Shown in pieces: positions 12,044 to 21,416 of a DNA stretch of 51,790 nt. The first letter of the stretch is position 1; the number at the start of each line of letters is the position of its first letter. A model generated the notes under the pieces. That model had not been told where the DNA came from. It saw nothing but the letters and a program-made list of their open reading frames with translations, and did not search any database. The translations under genes and the position numbers were made by a program. Origin of the DNA: Algibacillus agarilyticus (GTDB taxonomy: Bacteria > Pseudomonadota > Gammaproteobacteria > Enterobacterales > Alteromonadaceae); contig NZ_QMED01000034.1 in assembly GCF_003286125.1 (NCBI RefSeq), forward strand, positions 1 through 51,790, in the 5' to 3' direction.

Positions 12044-12664
12044 TTAATTTGAACCTTGCATAGTGAAATCAAGCTGAACAGTTAAACCTGTTTGTTTAAT
12101 GGGTTTACCATCAACAATTTTCGGCTTGTATTTCCATTTGCCTAACGCTTTTTTCGCTTCACGGTCAAAAATACGCTTTGGTTGTGCTTCAATAACGCTA
12201 ACGTCGATTACATTACCAAGTTCATCTATCGAGAAACTCAGCTTAACCCAACCTTCTTTACCTTCTCTCGCTGCCTGCATAGGGTAGCGAGGTTCGATAC
12301 GAACGATAGGGGCTGCATCACCGTCTTTCATTAAGTTACCGCCCAAATTACCAAGCCCCGTGTCACCAATACTCGTATCCGGTGTAGAGATATCCATATT
12401 TATACCAGTTGCATTTGGATCTGCTACATCTGGCGTAGACTTCTCCGCTTTAGGCGGTTCAGCCGGTGGTGGCGGTGGCGGTGGTGGTGTGCGCTGCCTT
12501 TCTTGAAGACCTTCTTTAGGCTGCGACATAACAATGTCGATACGCGCAGTCTTTTCGCTTTCACCTGGACCTTGTTGGTTATTGGCGATTAACTCTGCCA
12601 TTAACACAAAAAGAGCAAATGTAATCGCGATACCAATGGGTATAGACAGCAACAATCGAACCAT
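12044..12664 (-). CDS. tonB: Energy transducer TonB (TonB2 type)
   Basis: This 206-aa protein has one N-terminal transmembrane segment (~5-25), a proline-rich periplasmic stretch (PPPPPPPPAEPP near residue 60) and a C-terminal TonB domain (~118-206). The C-terminal domain starts with PRYPMQAAREGKEGWV and ends in strands of the TonB beta-fold. It transmits proton-motive force from the ExbB/ExbD motor to outer-membrane receptors. The ATG follows the exbD stop by one base with GGAGA in front, so translation is probably coupled. The short proline spacer is typical of TonB2 rather than E. coli TonB. Confidence 0.94.
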   Translation of the reverse strand: MVRLLLSIPIGIAITFALFVLMAELIANNQQGPGESEKTARIDIVMSQPKEGLQERQRTPPPPPPPPAEPPKAEKSTPDVADPNATGINMDISTPDTSIGDTGLGNLGGNLMKDGDAAPIVRIEPRYPMQAAREGKEGWVKLSFSIDELGNVIDVSVIEAQPKRIFDREAKKALGKWKYKPKIVDGKPIKQTGLTVQLDFTMQGSN

Positions 12665-12665
12665 A

Positions 12666-13064
12666 TTATTTCTCCGTTGCTACTGTAATTCTTTCAATAC
12701 CAGCAGCCTTAACTTGGTCCATTACTTTCATAATTAAACCATGTTTAGATTCTTTATCGCCTTGAACAATAACAACATCAGTATTCTGTTCAGCAAGCAT
12801 TTTTTCAACATTAGCGCGTACACGCTCAATATCGACTTGACGCTTATCCATCCAGATTTCACCTTTGTCATTAATAGCAATAAAGATATTAGCTTTTGGC
12901 TCTGCTTTTGAATTATTAGCCTTAGGCTTATCTACTTCAATACCTGCCTCTTTTACAAAAGACGTAGTAACAATGAAGAAAATAAGCATGATAAACACGA
13001 TATCAAGCATCGGTGTCATATCAATTGCGGCATCTTCTTCTTCGTGATGACGTTTACGTGCCAT
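12666..13064 (-). CDS. exbD: Biopolymer transporter ExbD
   Basis: The 132-aa protein has a charged cytosolic N-terminus and then DMTPMLDIVFIMLIFFIVTTSF, the single transmembrane helix that carries the conserved proton-relay aspartate (D21 here, equal to D25 of E. coli ExbD). The remainder is a periplasmic domain. It forms the inner-membrane motor with ExbB. It starts 14 nt after the exbB stop and abuts tonB. Confidence 0.96.
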   Translation of the reverse strand: MARKRHHEEEDAAIDMTPMLDIVFIMLIFFIVTTSFVKEAGIEVDKPKANNSKAEPKANIFIAINDKGEIWMDKRQVDIERVRANVEKMLAEQNTDVVIVQGDKESKHGLIMKVMDQVKAAGIERITVATEK

Positions 13065-13078
13065 AACTAAATTCTCTC

Positions 13079-13603
13079 TCAGTGATGTGGCAAACTATCC
13101 ACTAATTTTTCAATTTCCACTTTTGCGCGAGCTTCAATTCTCGAGCTAAAGAACACCCCAGAAAGGGCCGCAACCATACCTGCCATTGTAGGTATTGTTG
13201 CCATGGAAATACCGGCTGCCATCAAACGTGGGTTACCTGTTCCCGATGTTGCCATCGAGTCGAATACGCTAATCATACCCGTAACAGTCCCAAACAGTCC
13301 GATGAGTGGACACAAAGCTACCAAGGTTTTAATCAACAAAATACGTGCTTTTAAGAGTTCAGATGCTTCTGCTATCCAAAAATCACGAATTTTATGTGCA
13401 TACCATGATGTGGTGTCTTGTCTTGCATCCCAACGTGAAATCAAGTCTTGACGATATTTCGGAAATTCCAATATCAAGAACCAATAACGTTCAATCATCA
13501 AGAACCACATAATTGCGAGCACAATGAAGACGATATATAAAACATCGCCCCCAGTTGATATAAATCCCCTGACAGTTTCCCAAATGTCTATGAGGAATAA
13601 CAT
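13079..13603 (-). CDS. exbB: MotA/TolQ/ExbB proton channel protein (ExbB2)
   Basis: The 174-aa inner-membrane protein has three predicted helices: about residues 17-38, then a pair near 95-115 (LVALCPLIGLFGTVTGMI) and 130-152 (AAGISMATIPTMAGMVAAL). The last two form the conserved ExbB proton-channel region. The start at 13603 is preferred over an in-frame upstream start because AAGGAG lies about 10 nt before it and it follows the ttpC stop by one base. It is shorter than enterobacterial ExbB, as is usual for ExbB2. It works with ExbD and TonB. Confidence 0.95.
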   Translation of the reverse strand: MLFLIDIWETVRGFISTGGDVLYIVFIVLAIMWFLMIERYWFLILEFPKYRQDLISRWDARQDTTSWYAHKIRDFWIAEASELLKARILLIKTLVALCPLIGLFGTVTGMISVFDSMATSGTGNPRLMAAGISMATIPTMAGMVAALSGVFFSSRIEARAKVEIEKLVDSLPHH

Positions 13604-13604
13604 C

Positions 13605-14972
13605 TTATGCTTGCTCCTTCTCCGCATGTGCAGCAACGATACCTGCACTCTGCTCTTCTAAGGTGTGAACAATTGATTTACTACGTGATGCAACGATACT
13701 ATGAATAAAGATTAATGGTAATGCAGCAATTAGACCCTGAGCCGTTGTTACCAACGCCATCGAGATATTACCAGCCATAATCTTAGGGTCACCCGTACCG
13801 AATAATGTGATTGATTGGAAAGTACCAATCATACCGATTACCGTACCAAGTAGACCAAGTAAAGGTGCTATAGCAGCCAAGATTTTAATTATGTTAACAC
13901 CACGTTCTATACTTGGTGTTTCACGCAAGATAGCTTCGTCTAACTTAAGTTCTAAGTTTTCAACATCAGCATCTTTATTGTCATGATAAACTTTTAAAAT
14001 ACGACCTAATGGGTTGTTAGTTTTAGGCGATGATGTATTTTTAAGCTGAGCTTTCATCTTAGACCCAATAATAAATAGGGTTAAGAAACGCTCTAAAGCA
14101 ATTAACAAACCAAACGCTAATACACCGGTGATAACGTAACCAGGTACGCCACCTTGATGATAACGCTCTTCTAAAGTCGCTTTTTGCTTAAAGATAGTTA
14201 AAATTGCACCACGAGCCGGATCTAAATACATTGGCGTATAGCCAGATGTTAATTTAGTAAACGAACTTGCATCAGCTAATACATGAGCTTCAGGTTGACG
14301 AGCTAATGGTTGGATTTTAGGCTGACTAGCATTTTCAGTGTTATATATTAAATATTCACCGTTAGCTAATAAGTTAAACACACCAATACGAGTCACTGTT
14401 TCAGTTGTTTCTGTACCATCTAATGCGTAAACTGGCGCATCATATGTTACTACTTTACCTGATTCAGTCATTTCAGTTTGCAATGCAAACCATAACTCTT
14501 CTAACTCAACAATATTCGGTAACTCTTTTGCTTCAGCTAAAGTTGCTAAAAGCTTTGTGCGATCCGAAAATTTTGGTTGTGAGCTAACAATTGAAGTTGA
14601 AATACGGCCTAATGCTTCACCAGAAGCTTGACGAACAACACCAAACATTTCGCCTAACGTGCCTTTAGCAGACTCTAATTCAGCTTCTTTGTCGGTGATA
14701 CGTTTTTCATTATCTTGGAAAGTTTGTTGTAAACGCTTTTGGCGCGCTTTCTCAGATTTAAGGTCGGCTTTTGCTTTATTTAGTAATGCTTGCTTTTGAT
14801 CACGAGCAGCTTTAAATTCAGCTTCACGCTTTGCATTTATTTTAACTTCAGAAACACGATCAGATTTAACCTGATCTAAAAGTTTATCTAATGCCCCATT
14901 TGCGCTAGCAGTGAATGACATAGAAGTAAGTGCTAAAGCTGATACAGTTAATAATGTGTTAAACTTTTTCAT
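13605..14972 (-). CDS. ttpC: TtpC-like MotA/TolQ/ExbB family protein with periplasmic coiled coil
   Basis: This 455-aa protein begins with a signal peptide (MKKFNTLLTV..., cleavage near SANG). It has a long charged coiled coil (~30-110) and a periplasmic domain (~120-270). Its C-terminal ExbB-like unit includes a helix at ~278-300 and the channel helices ILAAIAPLLGLLGTVIGMI and ALVTTAQGLIAALPLIFI. TtpC is known from Vibrio as an extra component required by TonB2 systems. The start overlaps the DUF3450 stop (TAATG), which suggests translational coupling, and GGAGAG precedes it. Confidence 0.92.
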   Translation of the reverse strand: MKKFNTLLTVSALALTSMSFTASANGALDKLLDQVKSDRVSEVKINAKREAEFKAARDQKQALLNKAKADLKSEKARQKRLQQTFQDNEKRITDKEAELESAKGTLGEMFGVVRQASGEALGRISTSIVSSQPKFSDRTKLLATLAEAKELPNIVELEELWFALQTEMTESGKVVTYDAPVYALDGTETTETVTRIGVFNLLANGEYLIYNTENASQPKIQPLARQPEAHVLADASSFTKLTSGYTPMYLDPARGAILTIFKQKATLEERYHQGGVPGYVITGVLAFGLLIALERFLTLFIIGSKMKAQLKNTSSPKTNNPLGRILKVYHDNKDADVENLELKLDEAILRETPSIERGVNIIKILAAIAPLLGLLGTVIGMIGTFQSITLFGTGDPKIMAGNISMALVTTAQGLIAALPLIFIHSIVASRSKSIVHTLEEQSAGIVAAHAEKEQA

Positions 14973-15733
14973 TATTGTGCACTCTCCGCTGCGAAGATAG
15001 GTAACTTGATCAAGTCAGGAGCAACTTGTTTACGAGCCATACGAATTACTTCGCGAATTGGCTTGATATACTCATCACCTAATTTTGACCATACACGTTG
15101 GCTATTATCCCAAACCCATACATTTTTAAAATCAAGAGATTGTGCAACAAGTGCTGTACGACCTATATGTGCGATATCGACAGTTTTACCTTCAACATCA
15201 CCTTGATAAGCAGCGATTAATGTACCGTAATCATTTTCGATTTGATACGCTTCAAGAACCTGACGGTAGCGTTCTGAAGTTGTGATATTAGGATTGGCCA
15301 TTGCATCACGTATACGCTCTATACGTGCTAAACGGTCTTCAATCTTAAGTGGTACGTCTAGTTCAATGAATTTTTCTAACGAATCAACCATTTTGTACAT
15401 TAATGGAACAAGACCTTTTTTAGTGTCTTCAATGCCATCAATCTGCTTTTGTTTTGACGCGATATGTAATTCTTGACCATCTACCAATCTTTGAACATGA
15501 TTATTGTATACACGTAAGTTGTCAGTCTCATCGACGACAGTACGGTATTCAGCTAATAATTCTAAAGATTGTTCGTAAAGACGATCTACTTTTTCTTGTG
15601 ATTTAACTGCAGCTTTGTGAATCTTATTTTCTTCTTTATGTAGATTCTCAAGCGGGTCAGCTGCTACAGCTGCCGTAAACGACAGCGATAAAGCGCAAGC
15701 TACTGCAGATGCAAGTTTTTTACTCTTCATCAT
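14972..15733 (-). CDS. DUF3450 family periplasmic protein, first gene of TonB2 operon
   Basis: This 253-aa exported protein has a signal peptide (KLASAVACALSLSFTAAVAADP). Extended coiled coil covers about 30-110, containing the repeated KQKQIDGIEDTKKGLVPLMYKMVDS region, and a globular C-terminal part includes QSLDFKNVWVWDNSQRVW. This family precedes ttpC in marine gammaproteobacteria. I start it at the ATG at 15733, with GGGA upstream. An in-frame TTG 18 nt earlier lacks a ribosome-binding site. The biochemical role is not known to me; by position it is a structural partner of the TonB2 complex. Confidence 0.85.
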   Translation of the reverse strand: MMKSKKLASAVACALSLSFTAAVAADPLENLHKEENKIHKAAVKSQEKVDRLYEQSLELLAEYRTVVDETDNLRVYNNHVQRLVDGQELHIASKQKQIDGIEDTKKGLVPLMYKMVDSLEKFIELDVPLKIEDRLARIERIRDAMANPNITTSERYRQVLEAYQIENDYGTLIAAYQGDVEGKTVDIAHIGRTALVAQSLDFKNVWVWDNSQRVWSKLGDEYIKPIREVIRMARKQVAPDLIKLPIFAAESAQ

Positions 15734-16069
15734 CTTAGACACGATTCCCAATGTATAATGATTTTATTTGTAGACTATGTAAACGGCTCGTAAAACATAA
15801 TCCGGAAACTTTCACAGTTTTATAACTAAAACTATATTGGATGTTCTCCGATTTAGTTTGTTATGTCAACCTAAACTCGGTCACAACCTGCAACTTGCCT
15901 GACTTTTAACCAATTTTGGTACACTAAATCAAAATTGAATCAAACATTAGAAGCAACTATAAGATTATGACAATATGCGTCACTCTGCAAAGAAATTTTC
16001 GATTAATTTTTACTAAAATAGTCTTTGTTATTAACGAATCACACACATTTTGCTCATATTTAGTGCAAA

Positions 16070-16103
16070 AAAAAGCGATCGCTTAAAAAACGATCGCTTT
16101 TAG
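16070..16103 (-). terminator. Terminator of the prfC-argS operon
   Basis: The stem AAAAGCGATCG/CGATCGCTTTT ends in an eight-T run on the minus strand, about 65 nt after the argS stop. The rest of the 15734-16165 gap is the upstream region of the DUF3450 operon; no gene is seen there. Confidence 0.88.
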
Positions 16104-16165
16104 TTTTTAAAAACAGGGGTTTTAAAAACTATTTTGGTATGATTTGATTGATTGAGCAGGCAGGT

Positions 16166-17905
16166 TTACATTTTTGCCATCGTTTCAATACCTAAAATAG
16201 TTAAACCTAACTTTAAAGCTTGTTGAGTATTATAGGCAATCATTAAACGTGAAAGCTTACTTTCTTCTGTAACATCGTCTTTTAATATCGGACAAGCTTC
16301 ATAAAAACTCATAAATCCACTGGCTAATTCATATAAATATTGACATAAAATATGTGGGTAAGCTTCTTTGGTTACCATATCGAGAGTGTCTTCAAACTGT
16401 GCAAGTTTAGTTAATAATGCTTTTTCTTGTGGCTCACCGATAATAATTTGCGCCGAGACTGCATTGATATCAATCCCAGATTTATCTAAAATTGATTGCA
16501 CACGCGTATAAGCATATTGAAGATAAGGCGCGGTTGCCCCTTCAAAGCTCAACATTGTTTTCCAACTAAAAATATAATCACTGGTTCGGTGTTTAGAAAG
16601 GTCAGCGAACTTAACCGCCCCTATTCCCACTTTACGGGCAATTTCTTCTCTCTCTTGCTCATCAAGATCAGTATCACGCTGAGCCAGTAAATCAGCAGCA
16701 CGAACAACGGCTTCATCTAGTAGCTCAACAAGTTTAACGGTTCCGCCCGCTCTTGTTTTAAACGGTTTACCGTCTTCACCCATCATCGTACCAAATGGAT
16801 GATGTTCTAATGATATCTCTGGCGTCGCAAGACTCGATTTTTTACCTATCGTAAAGACTTGTTGCATGTGCAACGATTGGCGTGCATCAATGAAATATAA
16901 ACAGCGATCGGCGGCTAATTCATGACTACGATATTCAATGGCTGCTAAATCAGTTGTTGCGTATAAATAGCCACCACCTGATTTTTGCACGATAACAGGC
17001 ATTGGGTTGCCTTCTTTATCAGCCATCTCATCTAAAAATACAACTTGTGCACCCTGTGATTCAACGGCTAAACCTAATTTTTGCAGTTTTTCAATAACAA
17101 TAGGTAATGCATCATTATATGCACTCTCTGGCTTAATATCATCGCGGGTCAATGTTACATTTAATTTGTTATAAACATCTTCGCTGTGTTGTACTGAGAT
17201 TTCGATAAACTGTTGCCATAATTCAGTACAACGCGCATCTCCGCCTTGTAATTTAACAACATAGTCACGTGCTCGTTCAGCAAAATCGGCTTCATCATCA
17301 AATCGTTTTTTGGCGTCGCGATAAAAACCTTCTAAATCAGCTAGAGCGGTACCATCAATATTACCACCAGACATGATGTCTTCTAGATGAGCGATTAACA
17401 TGCCAAACTGCGTTCCCCAATCACCCATGTGATTCTGACGAATCACTTTGTGACCTTGGAACTCGAGCGCACGAGCGATTGCATCGCCAATAATTGATGA
17501 ACGTAAATGACCTACATGCATTTCTTTCGCTAAGTTAGGCGATGAATAATCCACTACACAGGTTTCTGGTTTTTCAGCCATTGAAATACCCACACGTGGA
17601 TCATTAACGCTAGCTTGAGACAGGGTTTCTAACCATTTTGTGCTTAAGAAAATATTAATGAAACCAGGGCCGGCTATTTCTGTTTTATCTGCAATGTCTT
17701 GCATATCAAGCTCGGCTAACACTTTAGTCGCTAATTCTCTTGGATTTGTTTTTAACGCTTTAGCCGCGCCTAATACGCCATTAGCTTGATAATCGCCAAA
17801 TTGCGGTTTGTTACTTAACGCAACGTGTGGGGCATGTTCAGAAGGAATACCCGCTGCAATCATAGCCGCTTGTACTTTTTCAGATAAATATTGTTTAATT
17901 TTCAT
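16166..17905 (-). CDS. argS: Arginyl-tRNA synthetase
   Basis: This 579-aa class I synthetase charges tRNA-Arg. An N-terminal Add-1 domain (~1-90) includes PQFGDYQAN. The HIGH-type signature is HVGH (130-133) within SSPNLAKEMHVGHLRSS. A KMSKS-equivalent block reads MGEDGKPFKTRAGGTVKL, and the C-terminal DALR anticodon-binding domain ends in IETMAKM. Length matches E. coli ArgS (577 aa). It starts 15 nt after the prfC stop, so the two form an operon. Confidence 0.98.
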   Translation of the reverse strand: MKIKQYLSEKVQAAMIAAGIPSEHAPHVALSNKPQFGDYQANGVLGAAKALKTNPRELATKVLAELDMQDIADKTEIAGPGFINIFLSTKWLETLSQASVNDPRVGISMAEKPETCVVDYSSPNLAKEMHVGHLRSSIIGDAIARALEFQGHKVIRQNHMGDWGTQFGMLIAHLEDIMSGGNIDGTALADLEGFYRDAKKRFDDEADFAERARDYVVKLQGGDARCTELWQQFIEISVQHSEDVYNKLNVTLTRDDIKPESAYNDALPIVIEKLQKLGLAVESQGAQVVFLDEMADKEGNPMPVIVQKSGGGYLYATTDLAAIEYRSHELAADRCLYFIDARQSLHMQQVFTIGKKSSLATPEISLEHHPFGTMMGEDGKPFKTRAGGTVKLVELLDEAVVRAADLLAQRDTDLDEQEREEIARKVGIGAVKFADLSKHRTSDYIFSWKTMLSFEGATAPYLQYAYTRVQSILDKSGIDINAVSAQIIIGEPQEKALLTKLAQFEDTLDMVTKEAYPHILCQYLYELASGFMSFYEACPILKDDVTEESKLSRLMIAYNTQQALKLGLTILGIETMAKM

Positions 17906-17920
17906 TTAATAAGCCTGCAA

Positions 17921-19507
17921 TTAATGTTCGCGTGTTTTTAAGAACGTGATTTCGGGGTAACGTTCTATCGCCAAGTTCAAGTTAACCATGGTTGGTGCAA
18001 TATAAGTTAAACTGTCACTGCCATCTAAAGCTAAGTTCACTTCTGCTTTACGTCTAAAGTCTTCGAGTTTACGTGCATCGTCACATTCAACCCAACGGGC
18101 AGTTGAAACACTAATCGCTTCATAAAGTGCATCTACGTTGTATTCACTCTTCAAACGGTGAACAACCACATCAAATTGCAGCACACCAACAGCCCCAACA
18201 ATCAGGTCATTATTAGTTAAAGGTCTAAATACTTGTACTGCGCCTTCTTCTGAAAGTTGAACTAAGCCTTTTAATAGCTGTTTCTGTTTAAGTGGATCTC
18301 TCAATCGAATGCGGCGGAATAATTCAGGAGCGAAATTAGGGATGCCACTAAAGCTCATCTTTTCACCCGATGTAAAACTATCACCAATACGTATCGAACC
18401 ATGATTATGCAAACCAATAATATCGCCAGGGTAAGCTTCTTCTACGGCCTCACGATCACCGGCTAGAAAAGTCAATGCGTCAGATATGCGAATATCTTTA
18501 CCGGTTCGCACTTGATTCATTTTCATGCCTTTTTCATATTTGCCAGAACAAATACGTAAAAAAGCGATCCTATCGCGATGTTTTGGATCCATATTCGCTT
18601 GTATTTTAAAAACAAACCCAGAGAATTTATCTTCATTCGAATTAACAATTCGTGTATCGGTCGCTCTGGGTTGTGGGGTTGGTGCCCAATCTACAAGACC
18701 ATCAAGCATATGATCGACACCAAAGTTACCAAGTGCTGTACCAAAGAATACCGGAGTCAGTTGACCAGATAAAAATAGCTCTAAATCAAACTCATGAGAT
18801 GCGCCTTGCACAAGCTCCATAATTTCGCGCAACTCGGTTGCATAATCCCCTAAAACCTCATCGGCTTCTGGGTTATTAATGCCTTTAATAATCTGTTTAT
18901 CCGCGATGGTATGGCCCATACTCGGTTGAAAAATAATATACTCATCTCGAAGTAAATGATAAACACCTTTAAATTCTTTACCCATACCAATCGGCCATGT
19001 AATAGGTGAGCAAGCAATGTTTAATACACTTTCAACCTCATCCATTAATTCAATGGGATCTCTGGTCTCCCGATCGAGTTTATTCATGAAGGTTACAATT
19101 GGCGTATCACGTAAGCGAGTAACTTCCATGAGTTTAATGGTTCTATCTTCTACACCTTTAGCAGAATCAATAACCATTAAACACGAATCTACCGCAGTTA
19201 ATGTACGATATGTATCTTCTGAGAAATCTTCATGACCCGGCGTATCCAGTAAATTAACAAGGCAATCAGCGTAAGGAAATTGCATGACTGACGTGGTTAC
19301 AGAAATACCACGTTCTTTTTCCATTTCCATCCAATCAGACTTAGCATGTTGACCTGATTTTTTACCTTTAACCGTACCCGCTTTTTGTATAGCTTGCCCG
19401 AACAATAATACCTTTTCGGTTATGGTCGTTTTACCCGCATCAGGGTGAGAAATAATCGCGAATGTTCTTCGCTTGTTCACTTCATGAACAAAAGGGCTAG
19501 TTGACAT
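17921..19507 (-). CDS. prfC: Peptide chain release factor 3
   Basis: This 528-aa translational GTPase removes RF1/RF2 after termination. The G1 motif SHPDAGKTT is at 20-28; [11 protein letters not shown] (G2), DTPGHEDF (G3) and NKLDRE (G4) follow in order. The domain-II and RF3-specific C-terminal regions are complete. Length equals the gammaproteobacterial norm. It is the first gene of prfC-argS. The divergent gene upstream is the sugar symporter, 374 bp away. Confidence 0.98.
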   Translation of the reverse strand: MSTSPFVHEVNKRRTFAIISHPDAGKTTITEKVLLFGQAIQKAGTVKGKKSGQHAKSDWMEMEKERGISVTTSVMQFPYADCLVNLLDTPGHEDFSEDTYRTLTAVDSCLMVIDSAKGVEDRTIKLMEVTRLRDTPIVTFMNKLDRETRDPIELMDEVESVLNIACSPITWPIGMGKEFKGVYHLLRDEYIIFQPSMGHTIADKQIIKGINNPEADEVLGDYATELREIMELVQGASHEFDLELFLSGQLTPVFFGTALGNFGVDHMLDGLVDWAPTPQPRATDTRIVNSNEDKFSGFVFKIQANMDPKHRDRIAFLRICSGKYEKGMKMNQVRTGKDIRISDALTFLAGDREAVEEAYPGDIIGLHNHGSIRIGDSFTSGEKMSFSGIPNFAPELFRRIRLRDPLKQKQLLKGLVQLSEEGAVQVFRPLTNNDLIVGAVGVLQFDVVVHRLKSEYNVDALYEAISVSTARWVECDDARKLEDFRRKAEVNLALDGSDSLTYIAPTMVNLNLAIERYPEITFLKTREH

Positions 19508-19881
19508 ATATATAATCTATTTTGTGCCCTTGATTAATTAGAAAATATAATCAAAAGCCGATTAACAAAAAATTGTCGCGATTATACAGATAATCGACGG
19601 CTAAACCAATGAGAGTATATATAAGTTACTGCAATATCACGTGCAGCCCTGTTACCCCAAATAAACAAAAACAATTGCATCACACTTTTGATTCAAAATT
19701 CATTAAAAAATATTTAAAACAACGAAAAAAGATAAAAACAAAAGTAATAGTCAATTTGACTTTAAATTTAATTAAGGTAAATTGTTTGTTAAAGATATAT
19801 AACAACCTAGGTTAATTTGTATTTAACTTATAAAGCATCAGGCTGTTATTTAAATTATCATCAATTAATGGAAGTTAAATT
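19508..19881. other. Intergenic region between prfC and the sugar symporter
   Basis: This AT-rich spacer must carry the divergent promoters of prfC-argS and the symporter. A 68-codon frame inside it has no ribosome-binding site and lysine/asparagine-rich content typical of AT-rich noise. I see no RNA gene or obvious operator. Confidence 0.5.
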
Positions 19882-21285
19882 ATGTCCGTCAATGATTCAA
19901 AGTTAACCGTTAAAGAAAAAATTGGTTATGGTTTAGGCGATACAGCAAGTAATATTGTTTTTCAAGTTGTGGCCAACTTTATGCTAATTTTTTATACCGA
20001 CGTGTTCGGTATATCAGCCGCTGCCGCAGGCACACTGATGCTAGTCGTGCGTTTATTTGATGGTTTTACCGACCCCGTAATGGGAGGGGTAGCCGATAGA
20101 ACACGCAGTAAATGGGGTTCGTATCGCCCATATCTTTTATTTATGGCTATTCCATACGGGGTTTTAGCCGTCGTCGCTTTTACGGTACCGGACTTCACAG
20201 ACAACGGTAAATTAATATACGCTTATATAACCTATGCGTTACTCATGCTGCTTTATACTTCAATTAATATTCCGTACTCTGCATTAGGTGGAGTCATGAC
20301 CAATAATCCAAAAGAACGAGCGTCTTTACAATCGTTTAGATTTGCCATGGCGATGGCAGGCATGGTCATCGTCGTTGCTATATTACCCCAATTGGTTACG
20401 TGGTTTGGCCAAGGCGATCAAGCTAAAGGCTATCAATATGCGATGAGCGTATTAGCGGTACTCGCCGTCGTGTGTTTTCTATTATGTTTTAAACTAACCA
20501 AAGAAAAGCCATCAACTGAGCCATTGCAAAATAGTTCAAGTATGTTGTCTGATTTCGGCTCATTATTTAAAAATGATCAATGGGTTTTAATAACGGCCAT
20601 TAGTGTTGCCCTGCTCGCTTTAATCGCTTTACGCGGTGCAATAACACCTCACTATGTTAAATACTTCTTAGGTGACGAGTCATTAACCGCCAGCTTTATG
20701 ACTTTAGGTGGAATAGCCTCTGCTGCGGGAGCCGTTGCAACCATATTTTTATCTAAGCGATTTGGCAAAAAACCGCTATTCATTGCAGGTTTAACCTTGG
20801 GTATTATCAGTCATGCATTATTATATGTGTTACCTGCTACAGAAATAATCGCTATTTATATCATTTTCATAGTTGCTAACTTTGTCCACATGATAGTAAC
20901 CCCTTTACTCTTTAGCATGGTCGCTGACACAGTTGATTATGGAACCAAGTTAAATGGTCGTCGATTAATGGCAATGACTTTTTCTGGTCATCTACTCGGC
21001 ATCAAACTCGGTTTTGCCATCGGCGGCGCATCAGCAGGTTGGATATTAGCGTATACAAGTTATGTTCCTAATCAAGCTCAAACAGAAGAAGCATTAAATG
21101 GGTTGCTTTTCGCTTTTGCTGGAGCCCCTGTTATTTTCCTCATCATCAGCCTTATTTTAATAAAGCGTTATAAATTAACCGAAAGCGTATTGAGCGATAT
21201 TCAAGCCGAATTAAAACAATCAGAAACAACCCCAAAGCCAGGTGAAATATCAACAGCACCTAAAGAAAACTTAGCGGCAACGTGA
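19882..21285 (+). CDS. GPH-family (glycoside-pentoside-hexuronide) sugar:cation symporter
   Basis: This 467-aa inner-membrane transporter has about 12 hydrophobic helices. The N-terminal signature KIGYGLGDTASNIVFQ and the loop DRTRSKWGSYRPYLL are diagnostic of the MelB/XynP/YicJ (GPH) group of the major facilitator superfamily. It should import a glycoside or small oligosaccharide with Na+ or H+. The next gene on the same strand is a cytosolic GH43 hydrolase, which suggests that the cargo is a xylo- or arabino-oligosaccharide. GGA lies upstream of the ATG. The exact substrate cannot be read from sequence. Confidence 0.92.
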   Translation: MSVNDSKLTVKEKIGYGLGDTASNIVFQVVANFMLIFYTDVFGISAAAAGTLMLVVRLFDGFTDPVMGGVADRTRSKWGSYRPYLLFMAIPYGVLAVVAFTVPDFTDNGKLIYAYITYALLMLLYTSINIPYSALGGVMTNNPKERASLQSFRFAMAMAGMVIVVAILPQLVTWFGQGDQAKGYQYAMSVLAVLAVVCFLLCFKLTKEKPSTEPLQNSSSMLSDFGSLFKNDQWVLITAISVALLALIALRGAITPHYVKYFLGDESLTASFMTLGGIASAAGAVATIFLSKRFGKKPLFIAGLTLGIISHALLYVLPATEIIAIYIIFIVANFVHMIVTPLLFSMVADTVDYGTKLNGRRLMAMTFSGHLLGIKLGFAIGGASAGWILAYTSYVPNQAQTEEALNGLLFAFAGAPVIFLIISLILIKRYKLTESVLSDIQAELKQSETTPKPGEISTAPKENLAAT

Positions 21286-21416
21286 TCCCGACATATTTAA
21301 GAAAATGAAACACACGTTAAATTCACCAACAAAAGTTATTGTATAGTTGACTATAAATTACTAAAATTAAATTTATAAGCAGCTTGCTATTCAACCTATA
21401 TATTAGAGTATTTATT

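Noticed and set aside
15734-15790. A possible Fur box upstream of the TonB2 operon
   Set aside because: ATAATGAT-like bases are present near the start, but only one half of the 19-bp consensus matches; not enough to call.
19609-19815. A 68-codon plus-strand frame between prfC and the symporter
   Set aside because: AT-rich, lysine-dominated translation with no ribosome-binding site and no recognisable family; best read as intergenic sequence.
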